The position numbers were made by a program, and so were the translations under genes. Shown piece by piece: positions 28,701 through 37,199 of a DNA stretch of 64,000 bases. The number at the start of each line of letters is the position of its first letter. The first letter of the stretch is position 1. Location of the stretch: positions 868,001 to 932,000 of the forward strand of contig NC_065906.1 in the NCBI RefSeq assembly GCF_905147045.1. The letters are read 5' to 3'. Below the pieces are notes generated by a model. The model was not told the origin of the DNA. It saw only the letters and a list, made by a program, of their open reading frames with translations, and did not search any database. Source of the DNA: Nymphalis io (Eukaryota > Arthropoda > Insecta > Lepidoptera > Nymphalidae).

Positions 28701-31700
28701 CGCAGACTAAGGCATTCAAGTCTCTTTAAAGCTATCTAAAATCCTTTTGTAGTTTTTTATAACATTGTTATAATTATATAGGAAATACATTTTACTGGTG
28801 GTAGAACTTTGTGCAGGCTCGTCTGGGTAGGTAACACCCACTCATCAGATATGGGCCACCTGATGGTAAGTGGTTACCAACGCCCATAGACATTGGCATT
28901 GCAAGAAATGTCAACCATCGCTTACATCACCAATGCGCCACCAACCCTGGGAAACAAGATGTTATGTCCCTTGTGTCTGTAATTACGCTGGCACACTCAC
29001 CATTCAAACCGGAACACAACGATACTAAGTACTGCTGTTTTGCGGTAGAATATCTTATGAGTGGGTGGTACCTACCCAGACGAGCTTGAACAACGCCCTA
29101 CCACCAGTGGTATATGATTAGTTATGTTATGAAGAGATGAATTTCGATACTGGTTATATTATGATATGTTAATATTATTATCAGCCGCGGATCGTGGAGG
29201 GGCAGTCGTCCAGCTCGGTGGAGAGGTCGCCAGAAGAGAGACATCAGAGGACGAAATATAGGAGACGAATCAGTACGTATATTATGTTTACTTTTGAATG
29301 CTAAACATCTTCATAATAAATAAAAATTAATGTTTTTATGTTTGTTCTGTAAACGTTCCTAAACTATACAGCCGATTGTAATGAAATTTTTGCGACATGT
29401 TGAGCATACTGTAAAAAAAAACACAAGGATTTATCTAATACTTATTGACTTTTTAAATTTTACTTATTATTTTGTCTTGTTATTAAACATGACACAGACA
29501 GACATTTTTAGAAAATATACACCACACCACAGAGTACTAAATTATTAGATAATAAATTGCAAACACAAATCACATTAATATAAACAAGTAATTTTCGGCT
29601 ATGACTCACTATATCAGAGATTGGTCTTTTTTATACAAGTTTTTGTACATTTGTATACTAATTTATACGTAAAGATTGGCTTGCTAGATAATTCTTCATA
29701 GAACATACATTATTAATAAACATTTCTGAAGAAATTGAATGTTTAATTCAGACACTTATTTTAAATTGTTTTGAAAGTATATTTTCCTATATATTATTAT
29801 TGTCTATATAAGTATGTATTTACAAAAGAAAAATAGTATATGTAATATATCAGTTGTCTGGTTTCCATAGTACGAGCTCTGTACAAGCTTAATTTGGGAT
29901 CAGATGGCCGTGTGTGAAAAATGTCCCAGGATATATTATTATTATATTAATCACTGTGAGAAGATGAATTTGACCATAATTTCATTTAATCGATAAAAAG
30001 TTTAAAATGTTATTTAAAATAAAGCCACTTTGAGGATATTGAGTGATACAGAGATTGATCAGTCTCCGATAATTACCAGGATTTATTACATAAAATGCCA
30101 TTGTGAATCTATATATTCACACATAGATATAACAATGCTTACACGGGGCCTATATTTATTAATATTTATATTATAAATACGATAGTTTGTGGGGATAGAT
30201 GGATAGTTCTGTGTAACTCTTAACGGTACTAAAGAACGGTTTTCCGACCCTAAGACATAGTAGTAGGACTGACTCTGTGAAGTCGGTTACAGTCAGTCAT
30301 ATACGCACGCACGTACGCACACGCACATTTCAGTTAGACAGAAAATGAGTTGCATGCATCTATTTTGTTTTTGTAAACAATATTTTACTCATTTATAAAG
30401 TTACGGTATATGGTAAAGCGGTACCCCGAACACAAGCATAATATTTTATTGATTGGGTTCAAATTATGTAATACAGAGATTTTTTAAATATTTCTTATTT
30501 TATTTACTGTACTGATTAAATTAATAATTAAAAATATGTTGAAGGAATGATATTTGTAGGTGATGGCAAGTCTCGTCGGCAAGTGACGGAAGCGGAAGCG
30601 CTTCGAGCGATGCAGAGGCTCTGTTCGAGGATCGCCTCGCAGAAGATGCTGGTGATATCCTCGCTGGAGAATGATTGCTCCAAGGAAGAGCTGAACAGAC
30701 AGATTGCAGTAAATACAATTTTTCTCGATACATTATAATATACTAAAATATTATTTATATATTTATATATTCGAAAACTTTACTAAAGTAGGTTTATCGC
30801 ATTTCTCTAGACAGAAAATGATCTTTGAAAGTCCAAAAAATTGGATTTGTTCATAATTTTAAGAAATATTTATTTATTACCGCTCTGCGGTAGAAGTTTT
30901 CGCGCAATCTACGCTGGACGATACAATTGTGATTTAAAGTTAGTCATTAGTTAGCAAAAACAGCCAACTTTCATATCTTCAGAATATCTTATTTAACTGA
31001 CATTTTTTGTCTTTTAAACCTATTACACTCTCTCATTAATCTTTTACAAAAGGTACTCCAAGAACTTCAGAAGAAGTACGTCCGGCTGGAGATGGCTCTA
31101 CAGTATTCTTTCTTCGATAACCAGCCGAACAAACGCACCATAATGGTGACTCCCATCCAGGAGACGCCCTCGCTCACGCTCAGCGAGAGTGACATGCAGG
31201 TGGCCAGTGAGCCCTCGTCTGAAACGCTGCAAAATGGACACTTCGAGGACCCGCTTCGGTGCAGGTCAGTGCTAAATGATTAGAGAGTCACACTATGGCT
31301 CTCACTTATTTTAGCAGCTGGAGGACTTTATGGAAGGCCGCGTTGCGTGTGATTAGTAATTAATTTGGGCCGATATATTTGGTTTAAAATATTAGTGAGT
31401 GGTATTATATTTACACGGAAATATATCTTAGATATCATCGTTTTCGGTGCTACGACGGTATAAGGGGTGGTCTATACTTCTTACAGCGCCAGCGACCAAT
31501 AGATGAGACCTTACAAAGTTGATTAGAAGTTACAGAGTATATATATCCTTTTCTACTTGTAGATTAAAAGAAACGGAAGTGGAGGCATCGGACAACGTGT
31601 CGACGTCCAACGACGAGCTGGCCGAGCCCGCGTGGCGCGCCCCGCCGCCCGCCCTCACCGTGAGTCCCTCTCTGACTGGCTGCAGTTAATCACGTGCACC

Positions 31701-34700
31701 TTGATTATAGCCGTGAACTGTTTAGAGGTTTGACGTAAATTAAAAGATCTATCAATTCTACTGAATTAGCCGATACTTGGGCCAGTTTCCTTCTTTATTC
31801 ATAAACGATATATACAAATGACTTGTTTCATGTATTCAACGACATAATATTAACATAGTTGTTGTAACATATAATTACATAAGTCCATATGTATTATATA
31901 GACGCCGTGGAGTACCGGCTTAGAATAGTACTCCCCCAATCTCATCCCGTGGGTCGTAAGAGGCGACTGAGGGACGGGGAAAAAGGGGGATGGGCAGCAG
32001 CGTCCCCCCTCCCATAAACATCTTACCCCCCTACTGCGCTCGCCAACACGCCTGCCCAGCGCGGCGAGTATGGGCAAACCCTCCTAAATGGCAGATGCGC
32101 CCAAAAAAGGCCCCCAGTTACCGGCAAGCCCGCTAGGCCCGACCAAGGTAGCGGTCGCGGTATCGGCAGGGCAGGGGGTGCTAAGAATCACCGGTTCACG
32201 GCAGGCTACCATATAAGACGACTTCACATGGCAACGTACAATGGACGCTCGATGAGGCTGGGCCATCACCTCGCCGAATTAGTAGTAGTAGTAGACGAGA
32301 ACTACCATCGTTTTTGTCAGATAAGGCCTTAAATCGAACAATAAAAACGTTGACGCGACGCGATCTCCGACGCTCCAATACCCGTTCCATCAAGGCTGCG
32401 ATTGAGCAAAATCGGGGATCGAAAGTGTTCGCTCGCAAGTTTGGGAGGCCGCGTCTGACAAAACTTAAAACTGAAAATGGTGGGGTCGTTACCTCTAGGC
32501 CTGAGATTGTCGGACAAGTAGAGAGGTTTTATGGGCAGTTGTTCTCTTCAAGATCGGATAAACCCGTGGGAATCAGTATTGATGACCAGCGCGCCCCTCT
32601 TATGCGCCATTACTCCGAGGAGCTCCCGGTCGTTGACCAAGGCGAGATTAGGGCGGCTCTAGAACAGCTTAAAAACAACAAAGCTCCGGGAGATGACGGA
32701 ATCACAACAGAGTTGCATAAGGCAAGCGGGACTCCGGTCCTGAAAGAGCTAGCAAGCCTCTTTAATTCCGTCATCCAACATGGCAAGATCCCGGAAACGT
32801 GGAGCGGGAGTGAGGTGGTACTGTTTTTCAAGAAAGGTGATAAAACCCTCTTGAAAAACTACAGACCAATCTCCCTCCTGAGTCACGTGTATAAGCTGTT
32901 CTCAAGAGTCATCGCGAACCGTCTCGCCAGACGACTTGACGAGTTCCAGCCCCCAGAGCAAGCCGGCTTTCGATCAGGCTACAGCACCGTGGACCACATC
33001 CATACTGTTCGGCAGATTGTGCAGAAGACCGAAGAGTACAATCAGCAGCTGTGTATGGCATTTGTGGACTAGGAGAAAGCCTTGGACTCCATCGAAACCT
33101 GGGCAGTGCTCGACTCATTGCAGAGATGTCATATCGATTGGAGATATATCGAGGTACTGAGATGTCTGTACAACGCCGCTACAATGACTGTCCACATCCA
33201 GGACTGTAAGACGAAGGCGATCCAACTGCGCAGAGGGGTGAGACAGGGGGATGTAATATCCTCGAAACTGTTCACCAACGCGTTGGAAGACGTTTTCAAG
33301 ACGCTGGATTGGACTAGGTATGGAGTCAATGTAAACGGCGAGTACATCTCACACCTTCGATTTCATCGATCATCATAGCAGAGTCGCTGGAACAACTCAC
33401 CGAAATGCTGCGTAGCCTAGGCGAGTCTTCCCGGTGTGTCGGTCTCGGTATAAACTTGGACAAGACCAAGGTCATGTTCAATAGGCATGTCGTGCCGGGA
33501 CCGATATACGTCGAGGGGAAACCTCTCGAAGTTGTTACCTACCTAGGAAAGATAATACAAGTCGGTAGGAACAATTTTGAGAAGGAAGCCGATCGAAGAA
33601 TTCGCTTGGGATGGGCAGCATTTTGCAACCTTCGTCAAGTCCTCAAGTCGTCTATACCGCAATGTTTGAAGACGAAAGTCTTCAACCAATGCGTCTTACC
33701 TGCCATGACATACGGTGCCGAAACGTGGACACTAACTGCGGGACTAGTCCACAAATTCAAAGTCGCTCAGCGTGCTATGGAGCGAGCTATGCTCGGAGTA
33801 TCTTTGAAGGATAAGATCAGAAATGAGATTATCCGGAAAAGAACCGGAGTCACCGACATAGCTTGCAAGATTAGCAGGCTGAAGTGGCAGTGGGCTGGTC
33901 ACGTATGTCGTAGGACCGATGGCCGTTGGAGCAGACGAGTCCTAGAGTGGAGACCGCGAATCGGCAAGCGCAGCGTAGGGCGCCCTCCAGCCAGGTGGAC
34001 CGACGACCTTAAGAAGGTGGCGGGCACCAACTGGATGCGGAAGGCGGAGGACAGGGAGCTTTGGCGCACCTTGGGAGAGGCCTATGTTCAGCAGTGGACA
34101 ACGATTGGCTGTTGATTGATTGATTGATATGTATTTGTTGTATACATTACAAATACAATCTCGTTGAAGAAATACGTCTGTTATTTTTAGCCCAGCCTAT
34201 TGTCGTAGTGACCAAAAGTGAACCTAAACTGCAATAATAGTATGTTTACATAACAGCTTAAAATAGTTCTAGCTAAAACTTTTTAAAACCCAATGAATTG
34301 TGAATGTGGCTTTATTATATTCCAGGACTACGGCGTCGAAGGCCTTATGCATCCCATTGATTTTGGTAAGTCACTTTAACAAAAGTAAAAGATAACCTTA
34401 TAACTAATGGGCACGGGCCGGTTGGCGCGGTTGGTAGATACTTGCCTTTCACGCCAAAAGTTGTGGGTTCGATTCCCACCCACGACAGACATTTTTATGC
34501 ATGAACATGTCTGTTTGTCCTGAGTCTGGGTGTAATTATCTACACAAGTATGTATTTACAAAACAAAAGTAGTATACGTAGTATATCAGTTGTCTGGTTT
34601 GCATAGTACGAGCTCGGCTTAGTTTGGGATCTGATGTCTGAAATAGTAATATAGAAAAAAAAACAATCCTTCTAATCTAATTTAACTATAAATAAGGAAA

Positions 34701-37052
34701 AAACTAAACAATTTAATTCAAACTTTATACAACTTAGGAATAGGTTAACTTAAAAGGAAAAACTAAAAAGTTATAATCTATATTGTTCACTACTATTACG
34801 CGTTTTGTTAAATTAAACCACACTTTACTTGATGAGAATACACGCTTTATTAAAAATTAAATTTGACACTTTATTTTTAAATGTACATTGTCAGTGTACA
34901 GCTTCTGACATATATAATGTATTTAGTATAAGAACTCCTTCGAATAATTATTTTACACACATTACTCAAAACAGTATAATTAAAACAAAAATATTAATTT
35001 AAGAAGTTAAGATAAATAGAACAAACTTGCATTAGAGTTAGTAAAGCCACAAAGTATTTAATGTTATCAATGTAATAATGAAATTAAAACGAAACAACGA
35101 CAACACAAATTTGAACAGAACCCGTGCACTAATATGTATGACAGAAAGTAGCATACCGCCATCCATAGATGGCATGCGGATGATAGATAATTGATAATAT
35201 ATGTTACGGCCATTAGCCTATGGGCTAATTGGGACAAAGAAACGAAAGTGAACTTTACACTTTTTGTAACTTTTAATCGGGTCAACCGATTTTGATAAAA
35301 TAAACGATGGCTTAAAATACTTCTTATAATATTTCAATTTGTTATTTTAAGTTGTTTTAAAGATTACCCCGGACAAACAGACAGACAGACAAGAATAAAA
35401 GTTTTGGTAACTCGCAAATAGTTGTATTAACTTTATGGGAATTTACTGGTAGGCTTTGTGCAACCACCCACTCATCAGATATTCTACCGCAAAACAGCAG
35501 TACTTGATATTGTTGTGTTCCGGTTTGAAGGGTGAGTGAGCCAATATAATTACAGGCTCAAGGGACATAAAATCTTAGATCCCAAGGATGGTGGCGCATT
35601 GGCTATATAAGCGATGTTTGACATTTCTTACAATGCCAATGTCTAAGGGCGTTGGTGACCACTTACCATCAGGCCTATGTGCTCGTCCGCCTTCCTATTC
35701 TATAATAAAAAATGGGAGGCAGTTATTTTGAAATTACAGACGACCACTTTAATTATATTTATTTGCATAGATAGTCTTGGCATTGATGTAATGTCCGCAG
35801 CGGAGGTGGTGAGCGTGCCGGGCTGGGTGACGCGCGGCGCGGGTGCGCGCACGCACCACGAGTACGAGGTGCGCCTGCGCCTGCCGCACGCCTCCACCGC
35901 GCTGCTGCGCCGCTACCGCCGCTTCCGGGACCTCTACCTCGCCGCGCGCGCGCTCTACGGGGAGAAGGTACTGTACGTCTACAGGGGTACACGCTGCTAC
36001 CTCACCGGCGATCACGTGTGCAAATTGATTACACCGTGTCCTGATAGCTTCAAACTATTAACTGTTTCTTGTTGGACCGACTCGGCACTAAACCCAGGAC
36101 CACGTGGTTTGTAGTTAGGCGGTAGACCAATCGGCCAGATCTATCATATAATCTTTATAAGAAAACGTATATTTGCCGAGCAATTAACGGCGGGTTTTAT
36201 TTTCCAGGTGGCAGCGATACCTTTCCCCGGCCGTGCGCTCTGGTCCTCTGAAGCGTTGGCGCGGTCTAGAAGACCACAGTTGGAGACGTTCCTCAGAAGA
36301 CTTCTGACGGTCTGCTCGACGGACAGACGGTGTCCGCTGTACGCGTCGCCAGTCACCCGGGAGTCGCTTGTCGCATTCTCGCCCTTCTTTAGAAAGGTTT
36401 GTGAGAAGTGGATACGAGAACTTAACCTATGTTACATCGGTCGCTTACCCATATGCTGGTTGCTTGTGGTTTGCGCGTTGTGTTTTCCTCTTCTATTCCT
36501 CTCTATCTGAAGTTATACCCTCAGTTAACCCCTCCACACTGTTGCACATAACATCTCAACATACTAATTTCAGCTAGACTCTTACGCCTCTCAAGACACG
36601 ACAATTTCATCCACTCCGAATGAATTATATTTTTCACTTGTAAGTGTATTTAACCGTGTGTGAACAGAGGCCCCGAAAATCGAAACAGTCAGAGAGTTAC
36701 AACTTTTAATGGTATTAAAAAAATTAATACGTCATAAATATGTTATGTATGCAAGAGAATAAATAAGAATATTTAAAAGTAATGTTAGTTTTGATGCAGT
36801 CACGGCGACCCCAACGGTGACATTAGACGCTCTGACAGTCACATGAGTGGGCGATCGAGTCGAACTCGGTTCTAAATCATTCTATCGAGAACTCGACTGT
36901 GCCGCACGTGCACGCCGACCTGGCACATAGGGCTTCCGTTAAACGTAAAACGTAGCAACGAATGGTTGATCACGTGTGGTATATAACCGTAATCGCACGA
37001 GTGAGCCCCCGGGCAGGGCGTGTTCGAGAGCGGCAAGTGCGGCACGGGATGA
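1476..37052 (+). CDS. Klp98A: Kinesin-3 family motor, KIF16B/Klp98A type (5' end outside window)
   Basis: Plus-end microtubule motor that carries early endosomes through a PX domain binding PI3P (family knowledge). Exons read by eye with matching phases: 1476-1586, 12943-13065, 16316-16555, 16816-16991, 17107-17234, 17528-17637, 17729-17899, 18166-18405, 18823-19012, 19163-19334, 19619-19775, 19916-20089, 25363-25488, 26481-26600, 26897-27056, 27251-27386, 27703-27940, 29185-29272, 30560-30708, 31053-31264, 31563-31659, 34326-34365, 35801-35967, 36208-36396, 37017-37052. This gives 1249 residues; the motor start is missing. Visible motifs: P-loop GQTGSGKT (exon 2), switch I NDVSSRSHA (exon 4), switch II LVDLAGSERA (exons 4-5), neck LRYANRAKNIINKP (exon 7), FHA with GRTNMFRYNDP (exons 9-10), Glu/Gln/Arg-rich coiled coils (exons 11-15), Ser/Pro-rich linker (exon 17), and PX with RRYRRFRDLY and RRPQLETFLRRLL (exons 23-24). 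FHA plus C-terminal PX separates KIF16B from KIF1. Oddities: a donor-site repeat after exon 12 and an open frame beyond the stop. Confidence 0.93.
2147..2371 (+). repeat. Family-C short interspersed repeat, internally deleted
   Basis: Starts at the typical ggtagggctttgtgcaagctc and ends at tctataaaataa. Part of the middle (the ccactcatcagatattc stretch) is missing. Belongs to the roughly 280-bp family seen a dozen times in the window. Confidence 0.8.
2523..2562. repeat. 17-bp perfect inverted repeat, 6-nt loop
   Basis: Arms gaccattatttattgat (2523-2539) and its exact reverse complement (2546-2562) flank ATGCCG. Lies in an intron; could fold as a hairpin in RNA or be a small inverted-repeat relic. 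Confidence 0.8.
3018..3220 (+). repeat. Diverged tRNA-like SINE remnant
   Basis: Begins with a tRNA-like block (ggtctagtgatctagc, then ggttcaagtcc as B-box). It differs from the other families here, so it is called only as a probable old SINE. Confidence 0.4.
3308..3598 (-). repeat. Family-C copy
   Basis: Inverted, nearly full-length copy running from tttttttatagtatagg to the complement of the ggtggtag...ctttgtgcaagc head. No flanking duplication was established. Confidence 0.85.
3676..3956 (-). repeat. SINE-A copy
   Basis: Inverted full-length copy with an ataataat-type tail at its low-coordinate end and a tRNA-like head ending near ggctcgtc. Very close to the copy at 932-1197. Confidence 0.85.
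4932..5030 (+). repeat. SINE-B 3' fragment
   Basis: Only the last ~100 bp of the family is present (agctccaaaccttctc ... agcagtgggacattaacagg). A 5'-truncated retroposed copy. Confidence 0.75.
5040..6150. other. AT-rich intron stretch, no feature seen
   Basis: No open frame of interest, no repeat family shared with the rest of the window and no RNA gene recognised. Confidence 0.5.
6154..6434 (+). repeat. Family-C copy
   Basis: Full-length direct copy from ggtggtggagctttgtgcagg to tccgcctagcaataatata, with the characteristic central ccactcatcagatattctgcc block. Confidence 0.85.
7616..7658 (+). repeat. Short tandem repeat (attctggga-type unit)
   Basis: Four consecutive copies of an 11-12 bp unit around attctgggaa sit directly beside the tail of the inverted SINE-A copy. 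Confidence 0.75.
7660..7904 (-). repeat. SINE-A copy
   Basis: Inverted copy from attcacacacggccatctg to a tRNA-like head (ccaacaggcccgtcg). Its tail adjoins the tandem repeat at 7616-7658. Confidence 0.82.
8085..8392 (+). repeat. SINE-B copy, full length
   Basis: Direct copy: tRNA-like head agccgagatggcctagtgg, B-box-like GTGAATTCAAACCC, body, then the 3' block agcagtgggacattaacagg. Resembles widespread butterfly tRNA-derived SINEs; the family name was not checked. Confidence 0.88.
8755..9064 (-). repeat. SINE-B copy with target-site duplication
   Basis: Inverted full-length copy flanked by the exact 13-bp direct repeat ttggaacgctcaa (8742-8754 and 9065-9077), showing it inserted by retroposition. 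Confidence 0.92.
9410..9688 (-). repeat. Family-C copy
   Basis: Inverted copy from tttttttatagaataggaagg to the complement of the ggtagagctttgtgcaagc head. Confidence 0.85.
9767..9985 (+). repeat. Family-G repeat (copy 1)
   Basis: About 200 bp shared with the inverse of 48033-48240, including ttggcgaccttatcgc and the self-complementary core atcgctacatagcgat. Probably the 3' end of an unidentified retroelement. Confidence 0.75.
10052..10417 (+). repeat. SINE-E copy, full length
   Basis: tRNA-like head (ctcgttggtctaggggctt, B-box-like gaattcaattccc), then a body containing gtgtacactcccgtgcctcg and cgttggtcctacgtctgacc, ending in ggaggacattattattcat. Recurs at 13585 and 44555. Confidence 0.85.
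10777..10994 (+). repeat. SINE-B copy, internally deleted, with duplication
   Basis: Direct copy lacking part of the body, flanked by tatcaagcaa at 10767-10776 and 10995-11004. Confidence 0.85.
11483..11660 (-). repeat. Degenerate SINE-E fragment
   Basis: Reverse-complement matches to the SINE-E body are visible (atccgatgggacg, cgaccggaaa, cgaccaacggctttacgtg) but separated by unrelated AT-rich bases. Confidence 0.55.
11745..11880 (+). repeat. Retroelement-tail-like repeat (family F)
   Basis: Contains cgattgagtagttaaaacg followed by cgtaacaaacaaacaaac, a phrase also found at 25680-25727. Such tails are typical of insect non-LTR 3' ends; the parent element was not identified. Confidence 0.5.
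13585..14190 (+). repeat. SINE-E copy with a foreign block in the middle
   Basis: The tRNA-like head (13588-13633) and the 3' body (from about 13951, gttggaagtgtgtacac) match SINE-E. About 315 bp between them (13634-13950) have no counterpart in the copy at 10052; this block holds repeated actcgcaaat motifs. No clear target duplication was found. Confidence 0.65.
15003..15300 (-). repeat. SINE-B copy, full length
   Basis: Inverted copy from agtaacagcctgttaatgtc to ggccatctcggct, with (TA)n-rich sequence on both sides. Confidence 0.88.
15302..15342. repeat. (TA)n microsatellite
   Basis: Alternating TA run with few interruptions, lying between SINE-B and a degenerate family-C copy. Confidence 0.9.
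15343..15531 (-). repeat. Degenerate family-C copy
   Basis: Recognisable inverted blocks remain (gtaagtggtcacc, ccaatgcgtcaccaag, actcagatgagcttgcacaaag), but identity is low. Confidence 0.6.
18467..18756 (+). repeat. Family-C copy between the neck-side and FHA exons
   Basis: Full-length direct copy with an A-rich 3' end (tctataaaaaaa), ending 66 bp before the FHA exon at 18823. Confidence 0.88.
20036..20413 (+). repeat. 54-bp tandem array, 7 copies, spanning the exon 12 donor
   Basis: Seven head-to-tail copies of a 54-bp GC-rich unit; the last six look identical and the first differs at three bases near its start. Each unit ends ACCGACCAG followed by GTCAGT, so the exon 12 donor is duplicated at 20089, 20143, 20197, 20251, 20305, 20359 and 20413. 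Since 54 is divisible by 3, the kinesin frame stays open (unit VSTRAHSHARAARAVTDQ, 18 residues) and every donor joins in phase 0 to the exon at 25363. Repeat and donors are seen directly; their use is inference. An assembly-inflated copy number is possible. Confidence 0.93.
20868..20940 (-). mobile_element. RTE-type LINE tail, severely 5'-truncated
   Basis: A (ATCA)n run followed by acagccaatcgttgtccac is the reverse complement of the 3' end of the RTE element at 31896-34126, including its (TGAT)n tail. Only about 70 bp were inserted or survive. Confidence 0.8.
21090..21355. other. Unassigned GC-rich island in a kinesin intron
   Basis: A GC-rich block stands out from the AT-rich intron. Open frames exist on both strands, but none matches a family I know and none continues the kinesin frame. 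It could be part of an unidentified mobile element or a regulatory island. Confidence 0.5.
21374..22738 (-). mobile_element. CR1/Jockey-like LINE 3' fragment, copy 1
   Basis: The minus strand encodes the C-terminal part of a non-LTR reverse transcriptase polyprotein (about 21778-22730), with phrases such as SLYKAQVRSCMEYCSHLWDG and LWNALPESVFPDSYN. The 3' UTR and an (AT)n tail lie at the low-coordinate end (21374-21400). The catalytic half of the RT and the endonuclease are absent, so it cannot move by itself. It is repeated base for base 1390 bp downstream. Confidence 0.88.
22739..24128 (-). mobile_element. CR1/Jockey-like LINE 3' fragment, copy 2 (tandem duplicate)
   Basis: Same sequence as 21401-22738, starting with its own (AT)n tail at 22739-22790. 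The two encoded proteins are identical over their shared 320 residues. Both copies stop at the same 5' point (gaatgcaa), which favours one tandem duplication over two insertions. Confidence 0.9.
24132..25362 (+). other. AT-rich intron remainder, nothing recognised
   Basis: Sequence between the LINE duplicate and the acceptor of the kinesin exon at 25363. No repeat shared with the rest of the window, no RNA gene and no convincing coding frame. Confidence 0.55.
25675..25728 (+). repeat. Family-F tail fragment
   Basis: Contains tcgattgagttgc and gcgtaacaaacaaacaaac, matching the repeat at 11745-11880. Confidence 0.45.
25835..26112 (+). repeat. SINE-A copy, full length
   Basis: Direct copy with a clear A-box region (ggcgtggttggtag), B-box (ggttcgattccc), body and an ATT-repeat tail. 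The best reference copy of this family in the window. Confidence 0.9.
28056..28463 (+). repeat. Family-C copy split by another element
   Basis: A direct family-C copy (from acagcgatacttagtattg to tggcccatttg) is interrupted at 28178-28370 by element D, so C is older than D here. Confidence 0.8.
28178..28370 (+). mobile_element. Element D (short retroposon) with 14-bp duplication
   Basis: A ~193-bp insertion ending in an A-run and flanked by aggcaggtaggtat at 28164-28177 and 28371-28384. A second copy is at 44636-44827. No tRNA head was recognised, so the origin is open. Confidence 0.88.
28796..29110. repeat. Family-C inverted composite
   Basis: Starts with ~58 bp of the family-C head in direct orientation (28796-28853), then switches to an inverted copy (28853-29110) that ends with the complement of the same head. 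The result is a large imperfect palindrome with ~58-bp arms. Confidence 0.82.
29338..29520 (+). repeat. Retroelement-tail-like repeat
   Basis: Contains actatacagccgattgtaat and a run ending acacagacagac, a phrase type common at insect LINE/SINE 3' ends. Weakly supported. Confidence 0.35.
29803..29942 (+). repeat. SINE-A 3' fragment
   Basis: Lacks the tRNA-like head; begins at tctatataagtatgtattta and ends cccaggatatattattatta. A 5'-truncated insertion in a kinesin intron. Confidence 0.82.
31896..34126 (+). mobile_element. RTE-clade LINE, internally deleted and inactivated
   Basis: Starts with the GC-rich leader gacgccgtggagtaccgg, retains the first codons of the endonuclease (near 32220-32290), then jumps straight to the region before the RT. 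RT blocks are readable from 32314 (NNKAPGDDGI, KNYRPISLLSHVYKLFSRV, RRGVRQGDVISSKLF) to 34115. It is dead: most of the endonuclease is missing, there is an in-frame TAG at 33070-33072, and the catalytic Asp-Asp box near 33362 is lost with a frame change. The 3' end is a (TGAT)n tail. A putative 9-bp duplication, atatgtatt, lies at 31887-31895 and 34127-34135. Located in the kinesin intron 31660-34325, same strand as the gene. Confidence 0.9.
34411..34640 (+). repeat. SINE-A copy, shortened tail
   Basis: Direct copy with head (gggccggttggcgcggttgg) and B-box, ending near gggatctgatg without the usual ATT-rich tail. It lies 45 bp after the 40-bp kinesin exon 34326-34365. Confidence 0.85.
35290..35405 (+). 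repeat. Possible retroelement tail
   Basis: Contains gggtcaaccgattttgataa and ends ggacaaacagacagacagac, a pattern common in insect retroelement 3' regions. Family not identified. Confidence 0.35.
35444..35708 (+). repeat. Family-C copy before the PX exon
   Basis: Direct copy with a small deletion near its start (gcaaccacccactcatcag), ending tattctataataaaaaa about 90 bp upstream of the PX exon at 35801. Confidence 0.85.
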
Positions 37053-37199
37053 TGGCGCGCGGGGCCGGTGACGCGCGCGCTGCGGCGCGACGCGCGGCGC
37101 CTGGCGCGCGCGCTGCGGGCGGCGCTGCTGCTGCTGCTGCGCTGCGCCGCGCTGCTCGTGCTGCTGCTGCTGCTCTTCCTCGCCAAGCGACGCAGGTAG
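37053..37199 (+). other. In-frame extension past the kinesin stop, tail-anchor-like
   Basis: Directly after the TGA at 37050-37052 the same frame stays open for 48 codons up to TAG at 37197-37199. Nearly every third position is G or C, as in neighbouring GC-rich exons. The predicted peptide has an Arg-rich stretch, then about 22 mostly Leu/Ala residues (LLLLL, then LLVLLLLLFLA), then a basic end AKRRR, the layout of a C-terminal membrane anchor. It would be made only by stop readthrough, RNA editing, a different splice form or if the TGA is a sequence error. CTG/GCG-rich low-complexity DNA in the 3' UTR is the alternative. Confidence 0.5.

Noticed and set aside
33062..33400. RTE reverse transcriptase as a functional gene
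   Set aside because: In-frame TAG, frame change and lost catalytic box show it is inactive.
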